Origin: Gordoniibacillus chartarius
GTDB taxonomy: Bacteria > Bacillota > Bacilli > Paenibacillales > NBRC-103111
NCBI RefSeq assembly: GCF_042432825.1
Contig: NZ_JBHLWN010000121.1
Coordinates: 1-64,000 of the forward strand
Reading direction: 5' to 3'
DNA length: 64,000 bases
The notes under the pieces were generated by a model. That model did not search any database and had not been told where the DNA came from. It saw nothing but the letters and a program-made list of their open reading frames with translations. Both the position numbers and the translations under genes were made by a program. Shown piece after piece: positions 42,351-50,982 of the stretch (position 1 is its first letter; each line of letters begins with the position of its first letter).

Positions 42351-43538
42351 ATGATTCATGTTATTGGCTGGATTGCGTTAAGTATCGTTATCGTCCTATT
42401 GCTTATTGATGCCATTCCGATCGCCGGCGACTGGCTCGGGAGAATCAAGATCGGCCGCTTCGAGGATAAGCGGCGATGGAAGGAGGCCATCGTGAATGTC
42501 GGGCTGGCTTGGCTGAACCGGACACCCAAGATGAAGGTAACCGACAATACCAGGCTGATCGCTATCGACATGTGGAAAGGGCATTATTCCAGCTCGACGA
42601 TCCAGCACTGGCAGGAAGCGGCGCTGCTTCTCGGCTTGTCTTCCGGTGGGCCTGGAGATGAGCGGACTGCAAAGGAAATCCGTAATTATTTGAATCGAAC
42701 CTTCAACTCCGAAGGACAATGGCGGCAAGCCCCGGCTCACGTGGATTCGGCCATTGTCGCCTACGCCGTTATGAAGCTTCAAGGAACGAACCCGGACACC
42801 TACAAACCGGCCTTGGACGCCACCTGGCACTTAATCCAGGACCACATCGGAGCGGATGGAACCGTAGCCTATCGTAAGTTTATGCAGCAGTACCGTTATG
42901 TCGATACGATCGGATTTATTTGCCCGTTCCTCGTTGCATACGGTCTGCGATACGGAAAGCCGGAATGCATCGAGCTGGCCGTCCAACAAATTCAAGCCTA
43001 TGAAGAGCACGGCATGCTGCAGGAGCATTTTATCCCGTGCCATGCCTACAGAACCGAAGATAAAGCGCCGCTCGGGCTGTATGGCTGGGGCCGCGGCCTC
43101 GCCTGGTATGCGCTAGGTCTGATGGATGCTTGGAAGGAGCTCCCTGCAGGACATAAATATAAGTCATTGCTGGAGACGAGCGTTGCACGGTTTGCTAGTG
43201 CAGCCATGCGGTACCAGCAGCCTGGCGGCAATTGGAACTGGACGGTGACCCGCGCGGAAGCACGGGCCGATTCGTCCGCTACCGCGGTGCTGGGCTGGTA
43301 TCTGCTGGAGGCTTCCCGGGTGGAGGGGATCGCCGGCGAATGCCGCCGGCATGCCGAACGGGCGGTACACTATTTAATGAAGGTTACAAGGCGCAGCGGC
43401 GCAGTCGACTTTTCCCAAGGCGACACGAAGGATATCGGCGTTTATGCGATGCTGTTTGGCATTATGCCGTTCACGCAAGGGTTTTGTATGCGGTTGATGA
43501 ATTCGAACGTCGATTTAGGGGGAGATTTAGTTGGTTAG
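42351..43538 (+). CDS. Membrane-anchored GH88/GH105-like protein
   Basis: A 395-residue protein with one N-terminal TM segment (VIGWIALSIVIVLLLIDAIP) and then an (alpha/alpha)6-barrel resembling unsaturated glucuronyl/rhamnogalacturonyl hydrolases: AHVDSAIVAYAVMKL, GLYGWGRGLAWYALGLMDAW and DSSATAVLGWYLLEA. These enzymes remove the unsaturated uronic residue left by polysaccharide lyases. In a glycan operon it could trim or remodel the polymer at the membrane. Some GH88/105-like proteins lack activity, so the role is open. Confidence 0.75.
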   Translation: MIHVIGWIALSIVIVLLLIDAIPIAGDWLGRIKIGRFEDKRRWKEAIVNVGLAWLNRTPKMKVTDNTRLIAIDMWKGHYSSSTIQHWQEAALLLGLSSGGPGDERTAKEIRNYLNRTFNSEGQWRQAPAHVDSAIVAYAVMKLQGTNPDTYKPALDATWHLIQDHIGADGTVAYRKFMQQYRYVDTIGFICPFLVAYGLRYGKPECIELAVQQIQAYEEHGMLQEHFIPCHAYRTEDKAPLGLYGWGRGLAWYALGLMDAWKELPAGHKYKSLLETSVARFASAAMRYQQPGGNWNWTVTRAEARADSSATAVLGWYLLEASRVEGIAGECRRHAERAVHYLMKVTRRSGAVDFSQGDTKDIGVYAMLFGIMPFTQGFCMRLMNSNVDLGGDLVG

Positions 43539-43603
43539 AAAACTGAAGAACTTCCTGAGAGGTAGTATGAAATATGATCAAAAGAAAATAAGTAGGTGAG
43601 GAC

Positions 43604-44149
43604 ATGCTTGAGAGAATATTTAGATCTATAAAGGCACGAATCATGAATAAGCTGAATCCGAAGACCGAACTGGATATTCTGAAAGAGCGAGGACTCATTG
43701 TTGGGAAGAACTTCAATTTCTTTAACAGCCACATCGATTATGGCCACTGCTGGCTAGTGGAAATCGGCGATGATGTAACGATCACGAACAGCACAATTCT
43801 TGCGCATGACGCAAGTACAAAGCTGCAATTCGGAAAATCAAAGATCGGAAAGGTCAAGATAGGGGATAGAGTATTTATCGGGTATAACAGTGTTGTCCTT
43901 TGTAATGTACGCATAGGAAATGATGTTATTGTAGCTGCCGGGTCCATTGTCACCAGAGATATTCCGGACAATTCCATCGTTGCTGGAAACCCTGCAAGAA
44001 TTATTGGTAAGACTTCCGACTATATGGAGAAACATAGAGAAAATTTAAAGACAAAGCCGGTATATGACACTTATTGGCCCTATAAGACAAGGGAACAGAT
44101 CGAAAAAATTCGAAATGACCTTGAACATGACTATGGTTATGATGAATAG
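43604..44149 (+). CDS. Hexapeptide-repeat acyltransferase (WbbJ/CysE-like)
   Basis: A 181-residue left-handed beta-helix protein. Hexapeptide turns such as IGDRVFIGYNSVV, IGNDVIVAAGSIV and NSIVAGNPARIIG are typical of sugar O-acetyltransferases using acetyl-CoA. TAGGTGAGG precedes the ATG. The gene and its neighbour downstream are visibly more AT-rich than the rest of the cluster. Confidence 0.85.
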   Translation: MLERIFRSIKARIMNKLNPKTELDILKERGLIVGKNFNFFNSHIDYGHCWLVEIGDDVTITNSTILAHDASTKLQFGKSKIGKVKIGDRVFIGYNSVVLCNVRIGNDVIVAAGSIVTRDIPDNSIVAGNPARIIGKTSDYMEKHRENLKTKPVYDTYWPYKTREQIEKIRNDLEHDYGYDE

Positions 44150-44173
44150 ATATTACATTCCCGGAGAACTTGC

Positions 44174-45739
44174 ATGAGAGTAAAAAACTCAATCATCAAT
44201 ATTTCAGTAGGATTAGGCAACCAGATCATCATTACCCTATTAAGCTTTTTTTCAAGAACGGTATTTATTCAAACTCTCGGTATTGAATACTTAGGGGTCA
44301 ACGGCCTATTTACGAGTGTACTTGCTATGTTAACTCTGGCAGAGGCCGGAATCGGATCAAGCATTATATATAGTTTATTTAAGCCTGTTGCCGATAACGA
44401 TATACAGAAGATTAATGCTTTAATGCGTTTATATAAAAGGGCGTATGCGGTCATAGCGGCCGTTGTTTTTGTACTGGGTTTGGCTTTGATGCCCTTTCTC
44501 CATTTGTTCGTTAAAGATACACACGTAGAAGGTTTGCACCTCATTTACTTCATTTTCCTTATTAATACTGTCATTCCGTATTTGTTCCAGTACAAGAGCT
44601 CGTTTCTTAATGTGAATCAAAAAGGTTATATTGCCACTGCAATCTTTTCGGTTTCCTCTATCTTGTCTTTGTTATTGAAAATTGGAATATTGTATTATAC
44701 GAATAACTACATTTTATATCTAGTTACTGACTGTGTCATTACACTCATTAATAGTGCGATTGTTGCTGTCGTCGTAAACCGTATGTACCCCTTCCTAAGG
44801 GACAAAACTAAAAGTGTGTTGGACCCGTTAGTGAAGCAAGACATCATCAAAAATGTAAAAGCCATTGTCTTGCAGAATATCGGAACTTATCTTATATTTG
44901 GGACAGACAACATCATTATTTCCTCATTTGTAAGTGTGGCTGCCGTAGGGCTATATTCAAACTATAATATGTTAATCGAAATATGCCGTACGTTTATCAA
45001 TCAGGTATTTAACAATATCTACCATAGTATCGGGAATTTAGTCGCCAGCGAAAGTGCCGAGAAAATATTTTCCGTTTACAAGGTTTACTGGCTAGTGAAT
45101 TTTTGGTTATATGGATTTTTCACGATTTTCCTATACGTCGTAACGGAACCTTTCATAAAATTGTGGCTCGGACCGTCGTTCTTGATGGAAAATTCCGTTC
45201 TTATCGTGATTATGATCGTATTTTTCGAAAGAGGTATGAGAAATGCAATTTCCACGGTTAAGAATACAGCAGGTATCTTCCACGAGGACCGCTACGCTCC
45301 TTTGGTTCAGGCGGCCATCAATCTTGGGTTTTCCGTTTGGCTCGTGCAGGTCTGGGGAATTGCAGGGGTGTTCCTGGGGACATTAATTAGTGCGGTGCTA
45401 GTACCGATATGGAGAACACCGTATTTGGTGTATAAGAAAGTGTTTCATAAGCCTTTCCTAAAGTATGTGAAAACATATGTGCTTTACGCTCTCATCGGCC
45501 TTACTGTTTGCGCCGTTACGAAATATGTATGCTCGCTCATACCTGCCGGTCTGGGAGAAGTGCCTCATTTGGCCATCATCGTAATCCTCGCTATAGTCAT
45601 ACCGAATGCTATTTTTGTTGCGATATTCCATAAGACGGCGGAGTTCGCTTACATATGGACGGTTGCCAAAGGAATTGTGGAGACGATGCTCGGAAAATTC
45701 AGAAGAGCGGGCGTCAATAAGAAAGCGGAGAACGCCTGA
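44174..45739 (+). CDS. Polysaccharide flippase (Wzx/MATE-like)
   Basis: A 521-residue protein with about 12-14 TM segments. The start NISVGLGNQIIITLLSFFSR and TVFIQTLGIEYLGVNGLF is the typical opening of O-unit flippases. It moves lipid-linked repeat units across the membrane. It closes the glycan operon. The gene is AT-rich with codon use unlike the flanks, suggesting separate acquisition together with the acyltransferase. Confidence 0.9.
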   Translation: MRVKNSIINISVGLGNQIIITLLSFFSRTVFIQTLGIEYLGVNGLFTSVLAMLTLAEAGIGSSIIYSLFKPVADNDIQKINALMRLYKRAYAVIAAVVFVLGLALMPFLHLFVKDTHVEGLHLIYFIFLINTVIPYLFQYKSSFLNVNQKGYIATAIFSVSSILSLLLKIGILYYTNNYILYLVTDCVITLINSAIVAVVVNRMYPFLRDKTKSVLDPLVKQDIIKNVKAIVLQNIGTYLIFGTDNIIISSFVSVAAVGLYSNYNMLIEICRTFINQVFNNIYHSIGNLVASESAEKIFSVYKVYWLVNFWLYGFFTIFLYVVTEPFIKLWLGPSFLMENSVLIVIMIVFFERGMRNAISTVKNTAGIFHEDRYAPLVQAAINLGFSVWLVQVWGIAGVFLGTLISAVLVPIWRTPYLVYKKVFHKPFLKYVKTYVLYALIGLTVCAVTKYVCSLIPAGLGEVPHLAIIVILAIVIPNAIFVAIFHKTAEFAYIWTVAKGIVETMLGKFRRAGVNKKAENA

Positions 45740-45753
45740 CTGGGGGCAGCACA

Positions 45754-45782
45754 GCAGGGAACAGGAGGTTTATCTTCCCTGC
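45754..45782 (+). terminator. Hairpin after the flippase gene
   Basis: GCAGGGAA and TTCCCTGC form an 8-bp stem, extended by GGGGG/CCCCC on both sides (45742-45746 and following). No T run follows, so termination efficiency is doubtful. Confidence 0.4.
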
Positions 45783-45818
45783 CCCCCCACCCGCTGCCCG
45801 AGTCGCTATCATCGTGTA

Positions 45819-45847
45819 TTGACATGTTCTCTATAAAGAACTACAAT
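45819..45847 (+). promoter_or_regulatory. eps promoter with SinR palindrome in its spacer
   Basis: TTGACA (45819-45824), 17-base spacer, TACAAT (45842-45847). The spacer carries GTTCTCTATAAAGAAC (45826-45841), identical to the site at 35650. Transcription would start about 170 bases before epsC. Confidence 0.82.
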
Positions 45848-45963
45848 TGTTGGTAAAGGCAAACGGGACTAAAAACTGTGCGCCTATAACCGCTTTGTTT
45901 TGCGCAAATTTCGTACTAGATAGCTTTATATACAACTGCAAGTGTTTCTTTTTTTGCCCAGCC

Positions 45964-45979
45964 GTTCTTTATAAAGAAT
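45964..45979. promoter_or_regulatory. Second SinR-like palindrome before epsC
   Basis: GTTCTTTATAAAGAAT has one mismatch in the outer pair. It lies 138 bases after the first operator and 43 bases before the epsC start, so a bound repressor could block elongation or loop with the first site. Confidence 0.65.
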
Positions 45980-46021
45980 GAATAGGACGGTTCCATCTCC
46001 TTATCGGAAGGATGAGCTTTT

Positions 46022-47845
46022 GTGACGTTTAGGCAGAGGTATTCGTTTCTCGTTTTCCTGGACTCGTTTATTGTACTTACTGCCGTGTTCGTCAGCAGCT
46101 TCTTTGTCAACGCAACCATAGATGTGTTCACGGTCCCGATCATCGTTAGCTCGCTGGTGCTGCTCGTAAGTCATCACGCTTTTGCTCTCTATTACAAGCT
46201 GTACAAGAAGGCTTGGGAATATGCCAGTGTCGGAGAGCTGATCATCATTCTGAAGGCGGTCACGTTCTCGATTCTGATCACCGGCGTCGTCCAAATCCTG
46301 ATGGTACAGACGGCATTTCTGCGGCTGCTCGCCGTGACATGGATGCTCCATATGCTGCTCATCGGCGGTTCGAGATTATGCTGGCGGCTGTTTCGGGATA
46401 ATGTGATCAAACAGGACAATTCCAAGAAACGTACGCTGATTATCGGTGCGGGATCGGCGGGGATGATGGTGGCCCGCCAGCTGCTGCAGAACACGGATTC
46501 CGAGCTGCAGCCGGTCGCTTTCATTGACGACAGCCCGCAGAAGCAAAATCTCGATATCCTCGGCATTCCCGTCGTCGGCGGTATTCATCGCATCGAGAAG
46601 GCCGCGGAGGAGCTGAACATCGACAACATCGTGATTGCGATTCCATCGCTGCGCAAACGGCAGCTGAACACCATTTTCCAAGAGTGCGCGAAGACGAAGG
46701 CCAAGACGAAAATCCTGCCGATGCTCGAAGATTTGGTCACCGGCAAAGTATCCGTAAGCCAATTTCGCGACGTGCAGGTTGAGGATTTGCTCGGACGCGA
46801 GCCGGTGGAGCTGGATATTACGAGCATCTCCCAGTACGTGGAGGGAAAGGTAATTCTGGTAACCGGTGCGGGCGGTTCGATCGGTTCCGAAATATGCCGC
46901 CAGATCTCCAAATTTAATCCGGAGAAGCTCGTGCTGCTCGGACATGGGGAGAACAGCATTTTCTCGGCCGAGATCGAATTGAAAGAGCTGTTCGCCCACA
47001 CCGGCATTAAGTTCTATACCGAAATTGCGGATATCCAGGATGCGAAGAAAATGATCGACGTGATGGAATTCCACAAGCCGCATGTCGTCTATCACGCCGC
47101 TGCGCATAAGCACGTGCCGCTCATGCAGCGGAACCCGGAGGAAGCGGTCAAGAACAATGTGATGGGGACGATGAACGTGGCCCGGGCGGCAAGCCGTGCC
47201 GGCGTCGGCAAGTTCGTCATGATTTCGACCGACAAAGCGGTGAACCCGACGAGCGTCATGGGCGCGACAAAGCGCCTCGCCGAAATGTTCATTCAGCATA
47301 TGGACACGATCAGCTCCACGACGTTCGTAGCCGTTCGATTCGGCAACGTGCTGGGCAGCAGGGGCAGCGTCATCCCGCGCTTCAAGGCGCAAATCCAGAA
47401 GGGCGGGCCGGTGACGGTGACGCATCCGGACATGGTGCGTTATTTCATGACGATTCCCGAAGCTTCCAGGCTCGTAATTCAGGCCGGGGCGCTGGCGCGA
47501 GGCGGAGAAATCTTCGTGCTGGATATGGGCGAGCCGGTCAAAATCGTCGATTTGGCGCGCAACCTGATTAAGCTGTCCGGACACACGGTGGAGGATATCG
47601 GTATCGAATTCACCGGCATGCGTCCCGGCGAGAAGCTGTACGAGGAGCTGCTCGGCGAAGACGAGGTGCACAAGAAGCAGGTGTTCCCGAAAATTTATAT
47701 CGGCAAGACGTCCGATTTGTATATCGCGGAGATCGAGGAAATTATTCAGACCTATGAGGGGCTCGATATCCACACGCTTCGCAAGAAGCTGCTGGATGTT
47801 GCGAACGGAAGAGTGGGGCACACCGAGCTTGTGACCGCAGGCTAA
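46022..47845 (+). CDS. epsC: Nucleoside-diphosphate-sugar 4,6-dehydratase (EpsC/CapD type)
   Basis: A 607-residue membrane protein. Four TM segments fill residues 8-115, then a first Rossmann domain (LIIGAGSAGMMVARQLL) and the SDR dehydratase domain (ILVTGAGGSIGSEICRQI, YHAAAHKHVPLM, FVMISTDKAVNPTSVMGATK). It converts a UDP-N-acetylhexosamine to a 4-keto-6-deoxy sugar, the first step to a bacillosamine-like residue with EpsN and EpsM. The start is GTG with GGAAGG upstream. It heads the second eps part, behind two SinR-like sites. Confidence 0.93.
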   Translation: MTFRQRYSFLVFLDSFIVLTAVFVSSFFVNATIDVFTVPIIVSSLVLLVSHHAFALYYKLYKKAWEYASVGELIIILKAVTFSILITGVVQILMVQTAFLRLLAVTWMLHMLLIGGSRLCWRLFRDNVIKQDNSKKRTLIIGAGSAGMMVARQLLQNTDSELQPVAFIDDSPQKQNLDILGIPVVGGIHRIEKAAEELNIDNIVIAIPSLRKRQLNTIFQECAKTKAKTKILPMLEDLVTGKVSVSQFRDVQVEDLLGREPVELDITSISQYVEGKVILVTGAGGSIGSEICRQISKFNPEKLVLLGHGENSIFSAEIELKELFAHTGIKFYTEIADIQDAKKMIDVMEFHKPHVVYHAAAHKHVPLMQRNPEEAVKNNVMGTMNVARAASRAGVGKFVMISTDKAVNPTSVMGATKRLAEMFIQHMDTISSTTFVAVRFGNVLGSRGSVIPRFKAQIQKGGPVTVTHPDMVRYFMTIPEASRLVIQAGALARGGEIFVLDMGEPVKIVDLARNLIKLSGHTVEDIGIEFTGMRPGEKLYEELLGEDEVHKKQVFPKIYIGKTSDLYIAEIEEIIQTYEGLDIHTLRKKLLDVANGRVGHTELVTAG

Positions 47846-47893
47846 GGCTAGGACGAGGACGAGACCAACCAGATCAGAGGAGCGAATACGAGC

Positions 47894-48775
47894 ATGAAAG
47901 TAAGAAAGGCCATTATCCCCGCTGCAGGCTTGGGCACCCGGTTCCTGCCGGCGACAAAGGCGATGCCGAAGGAAATGCTGCCGATCGTCGATAAGCCGAC
48001 CATTCAATACATTGTGGAGGAAGCAGTCGAATCGGGCATTGAAGATATTATTATCGTAACGGGCAAAGGGAAACGATCGATCGAGGACCACTTCGACAAT
48101 TCCTTCGAGCTGGAGCAAAACTTGCTGGAGAAGAAGAAGTTCGAGCTGCTGAGCGAGGTGCAGAAGTCCTCCAACATGGTCGACGTTCACTATATCCGGC
48201 AGAAGGAGCCGCGCGGCCTCGGCCATGCGATCTGGTGCGCGCGCAAGTTCATCGGCGACGAGCCGTTCGCCGTATTGCTGGGCGATGACATCGTGACGGC
48301 CAAGAAGCCGTGCCTCATGCAGATGATCGAGCAATACGACCGCTACAGAGCTTCGATTATCGGAGTTAAGCATGTGCCGGACGAGGAAGTGTCCCGTTAC
48401 GGTATCGTGGCCGGGAAGAAGATCGACGAGCGCCTTCATAACGTCACGAATTTGGTGGAGAAGCCGAAGCTGGAAGCGGCGCCGTCCAACCTTGCCATTA
48501 TGGGCCGCTATATCTTAAGTCCGCGTATTTTCGACGTGCTCGCAAGCCAGCAGCCGGGTGCAGGCGGCGAGATCCAGCTGACAGACGCGATCGCGGAGCT
48601 GAACCGCCGGGAAGCGGTATACGCTTGTGAATTCGAAGGCACTCGTTACGATGTTGGCGAGAAGATGGGCTTTATCCAAACGACGATCGAGTTCGCGCTG
48701 CAGCGCGAGGATTTGCGGGATAGCCTGCTCGAGTATATGGAGAGCGTCGTGAGCAAAATGGCGGTTCGACAGTAA
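47894..48775 (+). CDS. galU: UTP-glucose-1-phosphate uridylyltransferase
   Basis: A 293-residue enzyme making UDP-glucose. AIIPAAGLGTRFLPATKAMPK is the GalU nucleotide site; EPFAVLLGDDIV and EPRGLGHAIWCAR are the sugar-binding parts; GRYILSPRIFDVL is in the C-terminal half. AGAGGAGCG lies before the ATG. With galE at 58870 it supplies activated glucose and galactose for the polysaccharide. It overlaps the next gene by one base (TAATG). Confidence 0.96.
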   Translation: MKVRKAIIPAAGLGTRFLPATKAMPKEMLPIVDKPTIQYIVEEAVESGIEDIIIVTGKGKRSIEDHFDNSFELEQNLLEKKKFELLSEVQKSSNMVDVHYIRQKEPRGLGHAIWCARKFIGDEPFAVLLGDDIVTAKKPCLMQMIEQYDRYRASIIGVKHVPDEEVSRYGIVAGKKIDERLHNVTNLVEKPKLEAAPSNLAIMGRYILSPRIFDVLASQQPGAGGEIQLTDAIAELNRREAVYACEFEGTRYDVGEKMGFIQTTIEFALQREDLRDSLLEYMESVVSKMAVRQ

Positions 48776-49941
48776 TGCCGAGGAAAGTATTGTTCGTGGC
48801 GACGGTGGACTATCACTTCCGGGCGTTCCATCTGCCGCATATGCAATGGTTTCAGGAGCAAGGCTGGGAAGTACACGTTGCTGCCCGGGGCAATCTGGAG
48901 CTGCCGTATACGGACCGGAAGTTCGATCTGCCGTTCCACCGTTCCCCATTCCGCCTGCACAATGTCAAGGCGTACCGCGAGCTGAAGTCGATCATGAACG
49001 AGCAGCAGTACGACATCGTGCACTGCCATACGCCCGTAGGCGGCGTTCTCGCACGGCTGGCGGCTCGAGCGGCAAGGCGGAAAGGGACGAAGGTGCTGTA
49101 TACGGCGCATGGATTCCATTTCTGCAAGGGAGCGCCGCTGCCCAACTGGCTGGTATACTACCCGATCGAGAAGCTGCTCGCCCGCTTCACGGACCGGCTG
49201 CTGACGATTAACGCCGAGGATTATCGGAGGGCGGTGGACGATCGCTTCGGCGCTGTGCGAATCGAACACGTTCACGGTGTCGGCGTCAATACGGACCGCT
49301 TCAAGCCGCTTACTCCGGAGCGGAAGCTGGAAGCGAGAGCGGCAAGAGGGTATGCGCCGGATGACGTCCTCATGTTCTATGCCGCCGAATTCAATAAGAA
49401 CAAAAACCAGCAGCTGCTCCTGCAGGCTCTGTCTCAGGTCAAGCAGGAGCTTCCGCATGCCAAGCTGCTGCTGGCGGGAGTAGGGCCGCTTCAGGAAACG
49501 GCCAAGACGCTGGCGAAGCAGCTTGGAATTGCGGAGCAAGTCGAATTTCTGGGCTACCGCACCGATATCGACGAGCTATTGCCGTTGTGCGATATTGCGG
49601 TTGCGTCCAGCCTGCGGGAAGGCTTGCCGGTCAACATTATGGAAGCGATGAGCTGCGGTCTGCCCGTTGTAGCGACACACAATCGAGGCCATGACGAGCT
49701 CGTTCGAGACGGTGTCAACGGCTATCTCGTTGCGCCGGGAGATCATATTCTCATGGCCGGCCGGCTGAAGGAGCTGGCCATGTCGGCGCAGCAGCGAAAG
49801 CGCATGGGCGACGAGAGTCTCCGGCGAGTCGAGCGCTATAGCTTGAACCGCGTTCGTGCGGAAATGACGGAAATATATACCCGATGTTTACTGGGGGAGC
49901 CGGATGATTCCAGAAGTCAGTATCATCGTGCCCATTTATAA
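48775..49941 (+). CDS. epsD: GT4 glycosyltransferase, EpsD-like
   Basis: A 388-residue GT-B enzyme. FVATVDYHFRAFHLPHMQWF and VHCHTPVGGVLARLAARAAR are strongly reminiscent of B. subtilis EpsD; AAEFNKNKNQQLLLQAL and REGLPVNIMEAMSCGLP mark the donor-binding domain. The ATG overlaps the galU stop and no separate ribosome site is present. Its 3' end overlaps the next gene by 38 bases. Confidence 0.9.
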   Translation: MPRKVLFVATVDYHFRAFHLPHMQWFQEQGWEVHVAARGNLELPYTDRKFDLPFHRSPFRLHNVKAYRELKSIMNEQQYDIVHCHTPVGGVLARLAARAARRKGTKVLYTAHGFHFCKGAPLPNWLVYYPIEKLLARFTDRLLTINAEDYRRAVDDRFGAVRIEHVHGVGVNTDRFKPLTPERKLEARAARGYAPDDVLMFYAAEFNKNKNQQLLLQALSQVKQELPHAKLLLAGVGPLQETAKTLAKQLGIAEQVEFLGYRTDIDELLPLCDIAVASSLREGLPVNIMEAMSCGLPVVATHNRGHDELVRDGVNGYLVAPGDHILMAGRLKELAMSAQQRKRMGDESLRRVERYSLNRVRAEMTEIYTRCLLGEPDDSRSQYHRAHL

Positions 49942-50971
49942 TATGGAGCGCTATTTGAGCCGATGCTTGGATAGCTTACTGGCACAAAGCTTAACGAACC
50001 TAGAGATTATCGCCGTTAACGACGGCTCTACCGATGGATCTGCAGCTATACTAGAGCAATACGCCGCTAAGGATGGGCGGCTGGTCGTCATCAACAAGCC
50101 GAACGGCGGCGTCTCGGCGGCTCGCAACGACGGGATCTCGGCGGCCCGGGGACGCTACATCGGCTTCGTCGACCCGGACGATTGGGTAGAGCAGGAAATG
50201 TATGAAACCCTTCTGAAGGAAGCCAGGATGGAAGACGCGGATATCGCGATGTGCGGGTATACGAGAGAGTTCGGCACGCACGCGAAGGTGAAAGACTTTC
50301 ACCTGCCCGAGAAGGTCAGTTACCGTCAAGGCGATGTACAGTCGAAGCTAATGCGAAGACTGGTCGGTCCGCTTGGGGAGGAGATCGGCAATCCCGAGCT
50401 GCTTGACGCATGGGGCACCGTGTGGTCGAAGCTGTACCGCAGCGACTTGATCAAGAGCCATAAGCTGGAATTTGTCGATCTTCGCGTGATCGGAACGAAT
50501 GAGGACTCCTTGTTTAACATTCACGCCTTCGGTCACGCCCGGGGCTTCGTATTTGTGAACCGGCCTCTCTACCACTACTGGAGAGCGAACGAAGCTTCGG
50601 TCACGTCCGGCTACAAGCCGAATTTGCAGCAGCAGTGGTCCGTGCTTTACACGATGATCGATGGCTTCTTGAGAAGCCTCGAGCGGAATGCCGATTACGA
50701 CAGGGCGCTGAGCAACCGGATCTGCCTGAACGTGCTGGGACTGGGCCTGAACACGATCAGTCCGGGGAATACTGCCTCCGTGCCGGGTAAGCTGCGTAAG
50801 CTTCATACCATACTCCATGATCCGGCCGTCCGGCGTGCGTTTCGCCAGCTGGATATGAAGCATTTTTCCATCGTGTGGAAAGTGTTTTACGGAAGCGCCA
50901 AGCTGCGGGTTGTACCGGCGTTTTACTTGTTGCTGGTAGCCATGGACCGGCTGAGAAGAATGGCTAGATAG
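49904..50971 (+). CDS. GT2 glycosyltransferase (EpsE/EpsH/EpsJ-like)
   Basis: A 355-residue GT-A enzyme: VSIIVPIYNMERYLSRCLDS, IAVNDGSTDGS, GFVDPDDWVE. GGGGGAGCCGG within the epsD end serves as ribosome site. It belongs with the eps GT2 enzymes, but which of EpsE, EpsH or EpsJ it matches best cannot be decided by eye. A C-terminal hydrophobic stretch (VVPAFYLLLVAMDRLRR) may hold it at the membrane. Confidence 0.88.
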   Translation: MIPEVSIIVPIYNMERYLSRCLDSLLAQSLTNLEIIAVNDGSTDGSAAILEQYAAKDGRLVVINKPNGGVSAARNDGISAARGRYIGFVDPDDWVEQEMYETLLKEARMEDADIAMCGYTREFGTHAKVKDFHLPEKVSYRQGDVQSKLMRRLVGPLGEEIGNPELLDAWGTVWSKLYRSDLIKSHKLEFVDLRVIGTNEDSLFNIHAFGHARGFVFVNRPLYHYWRANEASVTSGYKPNLQQQWSVLYTMIDGFLRSLERNADYDRALSNRICLNVLGLGLNTISPGNTASVPGKLRKLHTILHDPAVRRAFRQLDMKHFSIVWKVFYGSAKLRVVPAFYLLLVAMDRLRRMAR

Positions 50972-50982
50972 GAGCGATTACA

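Noticed and set aside
46376..48439. Long minus-strand open frame of 687 codons opposite epsC and galU
   Set aside because: It is the shadow of two well-supported genes in GC-rich codons; its translation is Arg/His/Leu-rich without any family pattern.
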